A stretch of 49,906 bases of DNA from an uncultured Clostridia bacterium (GTDB lineage: Bacteria; Bacillota; Clostridia; Oscillospirales; Ruminococcaceae), in contig CANDEV010000020.1 in the NCBI GenBank assembly GCA_947383835.1, forward strand, positions 1 to 49,906. Reading direction: 5' to 3'. The position numbers were made by a program, and so were the translations under genes. The notes under the pieces are model-generated. The model did no database searches and was not told where the DNA came from. It was given only the letters and a program-made list of their open reading frames with translations. Of the stretch, positions 32,118 to 39,901 are shown piece after piece; position 1 is the first letter of the stretch, and each line of letters starts with the position of its first letter.

Positions 32118-33383
32118 TCAGAACGTGTCTATCCGCCAGCCGTCAGGCGTGAGTTTTAACGTAATTTCCGTCTCAACGGGTTCGTCCGAAAAATTATCCG
32201 TGTTTGTAATTATCAGCACGGCGTTTTCCGAGTCTCCCGAAACTATCTCATAGGTGAAATCTGAGGAAAGAGGATCGCCCTTTCCTCCGTCGTTTGTGTA
32301 GGTTTTGCCGTCAATGTTTATTATCTTTTTGTCGTTCAGATAAAACTCCGCTGCTTCATCGGTGTAAACGCTTTTCACGTACTCCTCCCATTCGTCCCAT
32401 TGGTCGTATTTAGCTGCGGAAACAGGGTAGTAGTCCATTCCGTCAATTGTGATTTTTTTCGCCGCCGTATCAAAGGGGAGAGTGTCAGTATATATAACGT
32501 TTAGAATATAATTCCTGCAATTCAGCAAATTCATTACCTCGTCATAGGGAATATCGGGACGGTTCAGCAAAGCTTCAAGGTCGCTTTCAAATCCAACGAA
32601 GCCGTGGCAAAAATACTCGCAGCTTGTGCAGCCGTCAAGCCTCCAAACGCCGTCCGTACCGACAATGGTAAATGAAAAGATTTCGTCCTCATAACCGCTG
32701 TCAGCCTTCGCCTTTAAAAGGCAGTTGTATGTAACGCTGCCGTCATCGTTAATTACATAGTCGGTGATATAGCTGCCGAGAGTACCCGCCTGTCCGCCGT
32801 CGCCTGAAGCCAAATAAATGTCGCCGTCCACGTCCTTGTAGTGGCTGGGGGAGATCTCTCGCAATTCCTCGTAACCCTTTTCGGTAAGTCCGATGTAATC
32901 AATTAAAAACTGTTTTATTTCGCCGCTGTCCATAGGCACGTAATAATCCGTTGCTTTATCAATGTAAAAGCCTAATATTTTCCAAAATGGAGCTTCCGAA
33001 TCGTTGTCATAGTCGATTTTCCAGTTGTAATCAACTCCGTATTCAAAAAACCTGTCCACTTTTTCGCCGAAATAAAACGCCGCGTTTTTTCCCGCCTCCA
33101 TAATTTCCTCGGCTGTGGAATTTTCCGTAATATTTATTTCGGGCGGCACAGCTTCGTCAATAATTTTCTGCAATTCCTCGTATGAAGCAGTTTCCGCCGC
33201 GGATTCGGTTTCCGCAGGTTCTGTATTATCGGTATTGCTTTCTTCCGAAATAATATCAGTGGTCTGCTCAGATGAAACAGAGGTGTCGGAAATGTCGGCA
33301 GCGTCAGTTACATTTTGCTTGCTGCAAGCCGATAAAGAAAGCGCGCAAATACATACAACCGTTATCAATTTGGATTTTTTCAT
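32118..33383 (-). CDS. Lipoprotein of unknown function
   Basis: 421 residues from ATG 33383, which has GAAAGGAC upstream and starts a clear lipoprotein signal (VVCICALSLSAC, Cys20); the longer frame to 33491 crosses an A/T homopolymer. A Ser/Thr/Glu linker of about 55 residues follows. The rest is a mixed alpha/beta domain with WKIDYDNDSEAPFWKILG, SGDGGQAGTLGSYITDYVIND and a C-terminal beta meander ending ETEITLKLTPDGWRIDTF. No family is recognised. It appears to be a surface-anchored protein, monocistronic. Confidence 0.8.
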   Translation of the reverse strand: MKKSKLITVVCICALSLSACSKQNVTDAADISDTSVSSEQTTDIISEESNTDNTEPAETESAAETASYEELQKIIDEAVPPEINITENSTAEEIMEAGKNAAFYFGEKVDRFFEYGVDYNWKIDYDNDSEAPFWKILGFYIDKATDYYVPMDSGEIKQFLIDYIGLTEKGYEELREISPSHYKDVDGDIYLASGDGGQAGTLGSYITDYVINDDGSVTYNCLLKAKADSGYEDEIFSFTIVGTDGVWRLDGCTSCEYFCHGFVGFESDLEALLNRPDIPYDEVMNLLNCRNYILNVIYTDTLPFDTAAKKITIDGMDYYPVSAAKYDQWDEWEEYVKSVYTDEAAEFYLNDKKIINIDGKTYTNDGGKGDPLSSDFTYEIVSGDSENAVLIITNTDNFSDEPVETEITLKLTPDGWRIDTF

Positions 33384-33504
33384 TTTAACAAGTCCTTTCA
33401 TATTTTGCATAGTCTGATCAATACACATTATAGTACTCATTTGTGAACATTTCATTTTTTTTTTTTTTGAAAATATATGAATGTATTGCATTAATAAATA
33501 AAGC

Positions 33505-33533
33505 TTGATTTTTTGCAGAAAATTTGCTATAAT
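33505..33533 (+). promoter_or_regulatory. Promoter of azlCD
   Basis: TTGATT (33505-33510), 17-base spacer, TATAAT (33528-33533). Confidence 0.8.
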
Positions 33534-33569
33534 ATACCTCTGTGAAAAAATTCGGAAAGAGGCTTTTTT

Positions 33570-34292
33570 ATGAGTTCTGAAAAACTTGGATTTAAGGAAG
33601 GTCTTGCGGACGGAATACCTATCGGTCTGGGCTACCTTTCAGTTTCGTTCAGTTTTGGGATATCCGCCGTAACGCAGGGGATTTCAGCCCTTGCCGCAAC
33701 TCTGATTTCCATGACAAACCTCACCTCTGCGGGACAGGTGGCTGGGCTTGGCATAATCACCGCCGCGGGCACTTTGCTTGAAATGGCTCTTGCACAGCTT
33801 ATAATAAATATGCGGTACGCTCTGATGAGCCTGTCCCTGTCACAAAAGCTTGAGATCGGCTTTACAACTCCGCACAGATTTCTTGCGGCGTTCGGTATAA
33901 CGGACGAAATTTTCGCCGTCGCTTCGGGTAAACCGAAAGAAATTACCCCAAGCTATATGTACGGTCTGATACTGCTGCCGTTTTTGTGCTGGACTGCCGG
34001 TACTCTTTTAGGCGGAATAGCGGGGAGCGTCCTGCCCGAACTGCTCCGCTCCGCGCTGGGTATCGCGATTTACGGAATGTTCATCGCTATATTTATTCCC
34101 CCCGCAAGAAAGTCCGCGGGAGTGCTGACAGTTGTGATAATTTCAGCGGCAATGAGCTGCGGACTGCGTTACATACCTGTTTTTTCGGGAGTATCTTCGG
34201 GATTTGCAATAATAATCTGCACCCTTGCAGCCTCGGCGGCGGGAGCAATATTCTTCCCCCGAAAGGAGCAAAAGGAGGCTGACGCACAATGA
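33570..34292 (+). CDS. azlC: AzlC-family branched-chain amino acid exporter, large subunit
   Basis: 240 residues with the AzlC signature: FKEGLADGIPIGLGYLSVSFSFG, TSAGQVAGLGIITAAGTLLEMALAQLIINMRYALMS, HRFLAAFGITDEIFAVA. Seven to eight membrane segments. With AzlD it forms a two-part exporter of branched-chain amino acids or analogues such as azaleucine. Overlaps azlD by four bases (ATGA), typical of this pair. Confidence 0.93.
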   Translation: MSSEKLGFKEGLADGIPIGLGYLSVSFSFGISAVTQGISALAATLISMTNLTSAGQVAGLGIITAAGTLLEMALAQLIINMRYALMSLSLSQKLEIGFTTPHRFLAAFGITDEIFAVASGKPKEITPSYMYGLILLPFLCWTAGTLLGGIAGSVLPELLRSALGIAIYGMFIAIFIPPARKSAGVLTVVIISAAMSCGLRYIPVFSGVSSGFAIIICTLAASAAGAIFFPRKEQKEADAQ

Positions 34293-34597
34293 ATATCGCA
34301 GCTTATATCGGAGTAATGGCAGGGGTCACGTATCTTGTCCGTATGCTGCCCTTTGTGATATTCCGAAAAAAAATAAAGTCCCGATTTGTCAAGGATTTTC
34401 TGTACTATGTACCCTATGCGGTTCTGGGAGCAATGACGATCCCCGCCGCGTTTTACTCCACAGGCAGCGTTGCTTCGGCAGCCGTCGGTATCGCCGCCGC
34501 AGTCCTGCTTGCCCTGAAAAACAAGGGACTGCTTGCAGTTGCGGCAGCGGCGTGTATAGCGGCGCTTGCGGCGGAATTGCTGATTACATACTTTTAG
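34289..34597 (+). CDS. azlD: AzlD-family small subunit of branched-chain amino acid exporter
   Basis: 102 residues, four membrane helices, with the AzlD pattern TYLVRMLPFVIFRKKI and FLYYVPYAVLGAMTIPA. Partner of the preceding azlC. Its stop overlaps the convergent unknown membrane protein by four bases. Confidence 0.92.
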   Translation: MNIAAYIGVMAGVTYLVRMLPFVIFRKKIKSRFVKDFLYYVPYAVLGAMTIPAAFYSTGSVASAAVGIAAAVLLALKNKGLLAVAAAACIAALAAELLITYF

Positions 34598-35292
34598 AAA
34601 TAAATAAAATGCGCAAATATATATGCGATAAACCTTGCTAAAAAAGCTATGAGAATTAATCCAAAAGCCAGCGAATAACCTGTCGGTGGATTTTTTCTCC
34701 TTATAGTCGACCTGAAATCTTGCTTGGCTATTCGTTTTGCATTGTAATAATAATCCTGCATAACGGCAAAAGCGCGGTATTTATTAATAAAGAAAATCTT
34801 TTCCAAAAAATTATAATATTTAAAAAGTGATTTACCGTATATGTGTTTTATCTCTGCTTCTGACCAAAAGTAATAATATTTATTTTCTAAATAAATAAAA
34901 AAAACATTGGACGTTAATCTCAATTTGATTTTGTCGAACCAATTTATTTTAACATTTTTGCTTCCGTTTAATAAATTATTGTACCTTTCATTTGGCGTAA
35001 TTTCTCCGTTCAGCAATTTTTCCTTGAATCTATTAAGATATACTGCAACAAAATATTGTCCTATATAATATTTTTGCTTTTCATATTCTTTAAAATTCGT
35101 ACTTTCAAATATTTTTTTTGCAATTTCACTAAATTGTTTAAACGTAAAATCTACAGCAATGTTTTCGCTAACTGCACAACCTTGTATAATTATTACTCTA
35201 AATTTTTCAAAATATCCATTTTCAATAAGTGAATCATAATCACTTCTGAATTCTTTTAAAAGTTTTCTGTTTAATGTTTTGGGTCTTATCAT
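34594..35292 (-). CDS. Hypothetical protein with C-terminal membrane segment
   Basis: 232 residues from ATG 35292, preceded by AAAGGTGATT; an earlier ATG at 35325 has weaker support. The protein is Lys/Tyr/Phe-rich, mostly helical, with one C-terminal hydrophobic stretch (YSLAFGLILIAFLARFIAYIFA). The gene is clearly more AT-rich than azlCD or the GH127 locus, which hints at recent acquisition. No family recognised. Confidence 0.7.
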   Translation of the reverse strand: MIRPKTLNRKLLKEFRSDYDSLIENGYFEKFRVIIIQGCAVSENIAVDFTFKQFSEIAKKIFESTNFKEYEKQKYYIGQYFVAVYLNRFKEKLLNGEITPNERYNNLLNGSKNVKINWFDKIKLRLTSNVFFIYLENKYYYFWSEAEIKHIYGKSLFKYYNFLEKIFFINKYRAFAVMQDYYYNAKRIAKQDFRSTIRRKNPPTGYSLAFGLILIAFLARFIAYIFAHFIYF

Positions 35293-35424
35293 AAAAATCA
35301 CCTTTTTCCGTTCTCTGTCAGTCAAAAACTATTCTATAATATATGTCGGCAGAAAAACGAAAAACTTTAGGAAAAATATTGATTTTAGACGAAAAATATA
35401 CAATAAGCAGGGGAGGTTTAAAAA

Positions 35425-36297
35425 ATGTCCGAAAAAAAACACAGAATAAAAATCCCATGCATGGCAGCACCTTTTGTTTGCGAGGCGGACAGGTGCGCTG
35501 CGGGGGAGCATGAGATACACATTGACAGGATATTCGGCTGTAATGTTGTTATTCTGCTTCTGAAAGGCTCTATGGAAATTATTGAGGACGGTATCGGCTA
35601 CACCCTTACTGCGGGGGATATGTTTTTTCTGAAAAGCGGAGTACACCATTGGGGCGAAAAGCCATTTGAACGGGGCACAGTCTGGTATTACGCGCATTTT
35701 TTGTGTCCCGAGCCGAGCGGAAATATGCGGGAGTACGTCCCTGCACAGGTCGCTGACGCGGATAGAGTATACCTGCAAACTGCGGATACAAGACAGTTTT
35801 TTGAGCTCCCCAAGCTTTTGAGGAGGGAGGACAATTCAGAATTTGAGCATATAGAACAGCTTTTCCGCAGGCTTGCGGCTGCGCATAACAGCGGTGATAT
35901 TATGCGTACTTCTGCATTGCTTATGAATATTTTTTCGGATATTATCGGTCACAGCAGAAAAAAGTCAGCCAATGCCTATGCAGACCGCATAAAAGCGTAT
36001 TTAGGGGAACACTGCGCCGAGGAAATAACCTCTGCCGATATAGAAAAGCTTTGCGGAATTTCATATAAATACATTTGCACGGTTTTTAAGGAGGATACGG
36101 GTATGACGGTGAAAAAATATCTTATCGGCTTGCGCATAAGATCCGCTTGCAGACTTTTGGAGGAGACCTCCCTGACGGTGTCCGAAATAGCCGAAAAGGT
36201 GGGAATGGGGGACGTTTATTATTTTAGCAGGATATTCAACCGTGAAAAGGGATGCCCGCCGACGCAGTACCGAAAAGCATATGTTCCGAGAATATAA
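35425..36297 (+). CDS. AraC-family regulator of the GH127 gene
   Basis: 290 residues. Cupin N-terminus (MEIIEDGIGYTLTAGDMFFLKSGVHHWGEK) and AraC C-terminus (ITSADIEKLCGISYKYICTVFKEDTGMTVKKY, VSEIAEKVGMGDVYYFSRIFNREKGCPPTQYRK). GGGGAGG precedes ATG. It lies 106 bases before the GH127 gene on the same strand; direct repeats between them (36299-36334) are its probable binding site. The likely signal is an arabinose-containing oligosaccharide, by context. Confidence 0.92.
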   Translation: MSEKKHRIKIPCMAAPFVCEADRCAAGEHEIHIDRIFGCNVVILLLKGSMEIIEDGIGYTLTAGDMFFLKSGVHHWGEKPFERGTVWYYAHFLCPEPSGNMREYVPAQVADADRVYLQTADTRQFFELPKLLRREDNSEFEHIEQLFRRLAAAHNSGDIMRTSALLMNIFSDIIGHSRKKSANAYADRIKAYLGEHCAEEITSADIEKLCGISYKYICTVFKEDTGMTVKKYLIGLRIRSACRLLEETSLTVSEIAEKVGMGDVYYFSRIFNREKGCPPTQYRKAYVPRI

Positions 36298-36298
36298 T

Positions 36299-36371
36299 GT
36301 GCAAAATCGGAATTTTGTGCAAATCTGTCGGAATATTGTCTATTGCATATTTTGGTGGTTTGAGGTACACT
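36299..36371 (+). promoter_or_regulatory. GH127 promoter with direct repeats
   Basis: GTGCAAAATCGGAATT (36299-36314) and GTGCAAATCTGTCGGAAT (36317-36334) are tandem direct repeats, the arrangement AraC proteins prefer, directly upstream of TTGCAT (36343-36348), 17-base spacer and TACACT (36366-36371). Confidence 0.6.
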
Positions 36372-36403
36372 TAAATCAGAAATTTTAGCGGGAGGTAATT
36401 TCC

Positions 36404-38320
36404 ATGAAAATCGAGCGCAAAATATCAATAAAACAATACAAGCCCTCCGACGGCTTTATCAGCAGATACCAAAAGCTTGTCAGAGAGGTGGTTATCCCTT
36501 ATCAGTACGATGTTCTCTGCGACAAGGCGGAGGGTGCGGAAAAAAGCCATGTTGTGCAGAATTTTATAAACGCGGCTGCCGCGCTCCGAGGCGAGGACGT
36601 TGGCGACGGCTTCTACGGCATGGTCTTTCAGGACAGCGACGCTGCGAAATGGCTTGAAGCGGTGGGGTACTCACTTGCTCTTTATCCCGACAAAAAGCTT
36701 GAAGAGACAGCCGACTCTCTTATAGATATCATAGCCGAGGCGCAGGACGAGGACGGTTACTTAAATACATATTTTACCATAAAAGACAGAGAAAAGCGGT
36801 GGAAAAACCTTTTGGAGGGTCACGAGCTTTACTGTTCCGGGCATTTTATGGAGGCGGCAGTAGCGTACTTCGACGGCACAGGCAAAGACAAGCTGCTGAA
36901 AGTAATGCTGAAAAATGTTGAACATATTTATCGGCACTTTATTACAGAAAAGCACGACGGCTATCCGGGACACCCCGAGGTGGAGCTTGCTCTGCTTAAA
37001 ATGTACCGTGCAACAGGCGAGAAAAAGTGCCTTGAACTTGCGGAGCATTTTATCAATGTCAGGGGAGTGCCCCTGACAGACGGCGGAAGCTTCTACAAAA
37101 AAGAGGCGGAGCAGCGCGACTGGACAGTTTGGGGCAATAACGCCGAGGATCTGAATTATCAGCAAAGCTTTGCACCTGTCCGCGAACAGTCCGATGCGGT
37201 GGGACACAGCGTCCGTGCGGTATATCTTTACACAGCTATGGCTGACCTTGCCGCCGAGACCGACGACAAGGAGCTTCTGAACGCCTGCGAAAGGCTTTGG
37301 AGCAGCATTGCCGACAAGCGTATGTACGTCACGGGCGGCATAGGCTCAACCGGGATAGGCGAGGCTTTTACGGTTGACTACGACCTGCCCAACGACACAG
37401 CCTACGCCGAGACCTGCGCTTCCTGCGGACTGATGTTTTTCGCCTCACGAATGTTGGAAGCGGCTCCCGACGGAAGGTACGGCGACATTATGGAAAAAGC
37501 TTTCTACAACACGGTTCTGGCGGGTATGCAGCTTGACGGAAAGCGGTTTTTCTATGTAAATCCTCTTGAAGTTATCCCCGGTGTTTCGGGAATTGCCGCA
37601 ACTCATTGGCACGATAAGCCGCAGCGCCCCGAATGGTTCGCCTGCGCCTGCTGCCCTCCCAACGTGGCAAGGACAATATCCTCGTTCGGAACTTACGCCT
37701 ACGGCGAGGGTGAAAATACGGCGTACTGCCACCTTTACGCTGCGGGGGACGTTGAATTTTCCTTCGGTATGAAGCTCCGCTGTGAGACTGATTTTCCGCA
37801 GGGCTTTACTGTCCGCTATACCGTTTTGGAGGGAGAGGGTACGTTAGCGGTGCGCGTTCCGTCATGGAGCGTGAATACTTCCGTAAAGCTTGAAACAAGC
37901 AATGACACTGCTGCAATAAAGCAAGGCTACGCCTATATTGAAGCAAAGGCGGGGGACGTTGTTAATCTAGAGCTTGACGGCAGCGCAAGGTTTGTTTATT
38001 CCTCCTCAAAGGCTGCTGAAAACACAGGCTGCGCCGCAGTGCAAAGGGGTGCGCTGGTGTACTGCTTCGAGGGCGTTGACAACGGCGGAGACGTGCTTTC
38101 ACTTATTCTTGACGACAGCGCGGAGATTTCCGTCGGTGATGCCGTTCCGGAGCTTGGCGGAGCGGAAACTCTGAAAGTAAAAGGTTACAGAATCGCTCCG
38201 ACGGAGGGCTTGTACACATTTGAAAAGCCGAAAAAAGTTTCCGAAGAATTAACTGCGGTACCCTACTATACTTGGGGCAACCGCGGCGAAAATCAAATGA
38301 GAGTTTGGCTGCCGTATTAG
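36404..38320 (+). CDS. GH127 beta-L-arabinofuranosidase
   Basis: 638 residues, no signal peptide. The GH127 (DUF1680) pattern is clear: AKWLEAVGYSLALYPD, EDGYLNTYFT, GHELYCSGHFMEAAVAY, MYVTGGIGSTGIGEAFT. The metal/catalytic site is Glu336, Cys338 (AYAETCASCG) and Cys416-Cys417 (FACACCPPN), which match the Zn-cysteine nucleophile site of Bifidobacterium HypBA1. It releases beta-linked L-arabinofuranose, in plants from hydroxyproline-rich glycoproteins or pectin side chains. Preceded by its AraC regulator and followed by a strong terminator. Confidence 0.94.
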   Translation: MKIERKISIKQYKPSDGFISRYQKLVREVVIPYQYDVLCDKAEGAEKSHVVQNFINAAAALRGEDVGDGFYGMVFQDSDAAKWLEAVGYSLALYPDKKLEETADSLIDIIAEAQDEDGYLNTYFTIKDREKRWKNLLEGHELYCSGHFMEAAVAYFDGTGKDKLLKVMLKNVEHIYRHFITEKHDGYPGHPEVELALLKMYRATGEKKCLELAEHFINVRGVPLTDGGSFYKKEAEQRDWTVWGNNAEDLNYQQSFAPVREQSDAVGHSVRAVYLYTAMADLAAETDDKELLNACERLWSSIADKRMYVTGGIGSTGIGEAFTVDYDLPNDTAYAETCASCGLMFFASRMLEAAPDGRYGDIMEKAFYNTVLAGMQLDGKRFFYVNPLEVIPGVSGIAATHWHDKPQRPEWFACACCPPNVARTISSFGTYAYGEGENTAYCHLYAAGDVEFSFGMKLRCETDFPQGFTVRYTVLEGEGTLAVRVPSWSVNTSVKLETSNDTAAIKQGYAYIEAKAGDVVNLELDGSARFVYSSSKAAENTGCAAVQRGALVYCFEGVDNGGDVLSLILDDSAEISVGDAVPELGGAETLKVKGYRIAPTEGLYTFEKPKKVSEELTAVPYYTWGNRGENQMRVWLPY

Positions 38321-38327
38321 AGGCAAG

Positions 38328-38357
38328 AAAAGCGTTTGCCAAATGGCAAACGCTTTT
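38328..38357. terminator. 13-bp terminator of the GH127 gene
   Basis: AAAAGCGTTTGCC (38328-38340), loop AAAT, and GGCAAACGCTTTT (38345-38357), perfect. Confidence 0.9.
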
Positions 38358-38361
38358 GCTG

Positions 38362-38781
38362 TCATCTTAAAAGCGGAAGATTTCCCGTAAGCTTATTGAT
38401 ATTTTTCTTTCCGCCGAAAAGTCCTATGCCGAGATAGAGCAGGTTTTCCTCCTCTGTTTCGGCAATTTTTTCGGTAAACTCGTCATATGTCTTGCAGCCC
38501 TGTGCAGTTTCCGAAAAATCAACGGCAGCAACGTCCTCAAAGCCTTTTGTGGAAAGCTTTTGACGGACTTCCCTTATAAGCTCTGGACTGCCCTTTAATA
38601 TCGGCACGGGGAACTCGATTATCCCAAGATGTACACCGCCGCTTTTGTCGGTAACGTTCGCTCCGACTGTTTCGGGAAAATACTTTCCGAAGGTAATTCC
38701 CAAAATCGCTGCCGTGTTCGCAATAACTCCCAATGGTAGCTTTTCGTCGATTATCATTACACATTTTAAATCGCTTTGCAT
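38362..38781 (-). CDS. DUF2000-family protein
   Basis: 139 residues: LKCVMIIDEKLPLGVIANTAAILGITFGKYFPE is the DUF2000 start, and the fold is related to peptidyl-tRNA hydrolase 2. Function unknown. It begins two bases after the stop of an AraC gene remnant (38784-38786) and its ribosome binding site (AAGGAGA) lies inside that remnant, so it was once the second gene of an AraC-DUF2000 operon. With the AraC gene truncated its promoter may be lost. Confidence 0.85.
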   Translation of the reverse strand: MQSDLKCVMIIDEKLPLGVIANTAAILGITFGKYFPETVGANVTDKSGGVHLGIIEFPVPILKGSPELIREVRQKLSTKGFEDVAAVDFSETAQGCKTYDEFTEKIAETEEENLLYLGIGLFGGKKNINKLTGNLPLLR

Positions 38782-38783
38782 AA

Positions 38784-38975
38784 TTATTTCTCCTTAAAAA
38801 TATTTGCATATTGCCGAGGGGTAAGTCCTATGTAATCCTTGAAAAAATTCGTAAAATGGCTCTGGTCGGAAAATCCTGTCTCCATTGCCGCTTCAACCGG
38901 CGGGACGCCCTTTTCCAAAAGCTTTTTTGCCGCTCCGAGACGAATATTTTCGATATAAATATAGATTTCATATCG
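38784..38975 (-). pseudogene. C-terminal remnant of an AraC regulator
   Basis: On the minus strand a frame without start codon reads ENIRLGAAKKLLEKGVPPVE, AAMETGFSDQSHFTNFFKDY and GLTPRQYANIFKEK-stop (38784-38786). This is only the last AraC helix-turn-helix, about 60 residues; the sensor domain, first HTH and start are missing at about 38965-38978. Confidence 0.85.
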
Positions 38976-39217
38976 GTCTTGAATATGATAATAAGGTTAT
39001 TTTTTATCATATTCAAACAAATAATAAAAAAGCTGAAAAGTATAAGACAGACGGTGAGCTCCCGATTTGTTTTTTACCTGCGTACTGCGAATTTTTTCTC
39101 GGCAGAAAAACAAAAAGAGAGCTTTTTAAGGAAATAGGTGTTAAGTTTAATCTTAATAGCAGTACGACATTTCCGATGATAATTTTTGAAGATGATTTAT
39201 ATAAAAAAAAAGCATGA
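38975..39217 (+). pseudogene. 5'-truncated remnant of an unknown gene
   Basis: The + strand frame reads YDNKVIFYHIQTNNKKAEKY, LPICFLPAYCEFFLGRKTKR and FPMIIFEDDLYKKKA-stop (39217). It begins where the AraC remnant breaks off, has no ribosome binding site or convincing start codon, and is followed by a terminator (39228-39262). It looks like the C-terminal 80 residues of a protein I do not recognise. Together with the AraC remnant it marks a deletion between two divergent genes. Confidence 0.55.
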
Positions 39218-39227
39218 GAATAGTTAA

Positions 39228-39262
39228 AAATTGGCTGTTGCACAAATTGTAACAGCCAATTT
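39228..39262 (+). terminator. 12-bp terminator
   Basis: AAATTGGCTGTT (39228-39239) and AACAGCCAATTT (39251-39262), followed by TGATTTTTTT. Confidence 0.85.
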
Positions 39263-39305
39263 GATTTTTTTGTTTTTATGTAGACGGGATGCTTTTGTTC
39301 TAAGG

Positions 39306-39334
39306 TTGACTTTGAAAGAAAAAAATGGTATAAT
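39306..39334 (+). promoter_or_regulatory. Promoter of the HEYGH membrane protein gene
   Basis: TTGACT (39306-39311), 17-base spacer, TATAAT (39329-39334), 30 bases before the ATG at 39365. Confidence 0.85.
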
Positions 39335-39364
39335 TGTAGTACAGCAAACGAGGGGGCGCGGCAA

Positions 39365-39814
39365 ATGCTTTACATGGCGGTATATATCTTTCTCCAATGG
39401 ACTTGGGGCATTTTGCAGAACATTGTCGGCGCGTTCATTTTTCTTTTGTTCATAAAAAATAAGCACTATTTTTGGCACGGTGCAATAGTGACCGTCTGGG
39501 ACTCCAAAACCGCAAGTCTCGGCATGGGTATGTTTGTTTTTATCCGTAAGCCGCGGCAGGGGGAAAGTCCCGATAATTTCACGGGTCAGACCAATTTTGA
39601 CATGACGCTTGTCCATGAGTACGGACACACAGTCCAGTCGGTTATTTTGGGGATAATGTTCCTGCCGATAATCGCGCTGCCGTCACTTTTATGGTGCGGA
39701 CTGCCCGCCGCTGAAAAATACCGAAAGAAAAATTCGGTTTCCTATTATAGTTTTTACACCGAAAAATGGGCAAATTATTTGGGTGAAAAAATTACGAAAA
39801 ATAAGGCTTTTTGA
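39365..39814 (+). CDS. Membrane protein with HEYGH zinc-protease-like motif
   Basis: 149 residues, ATG 39365 with AGGGGG upstream. Two or three hydrophobic stretches surround TLVHEYGHTVQSVILG, an HExxH motif at about residues 85-89, and FYTEKWANYLGEK near the end may give a further ligand. Families of this type are listed as hypothetical in many Firmicutes. A small integral metalloprotease is possible; the short length and missing third ligand motif leave doubt. Confidence 0.7.
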   Translation: MLYMAVYIFLQWTWGILQNIVGAFIFLLFIKNKHYFWHGAIVTVWDSKTASLGMGMFVFIRKPRQGESPDNFTGQTNFDMTLVHEYGHTVQSVILGIMFLPIIALPSLLWCGLPAAEKYRKKNSVSYYSFYTEKWANYLGEKITKNKAF

Positions 39815-39901
39815 TTGACAGCAGAACAGCCAAAAAGATGATAATATTATCGAAAGATATGCAAAAACTTATTAACATATATAATTTCAAGGAGGAAAAT
39901 C

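Noticed and set aside
39224..39628. Minus-strand frame of 134 codons
   Set aside because: Opposite a promoter, a terminator and the HEYGH gene; no family pattern.
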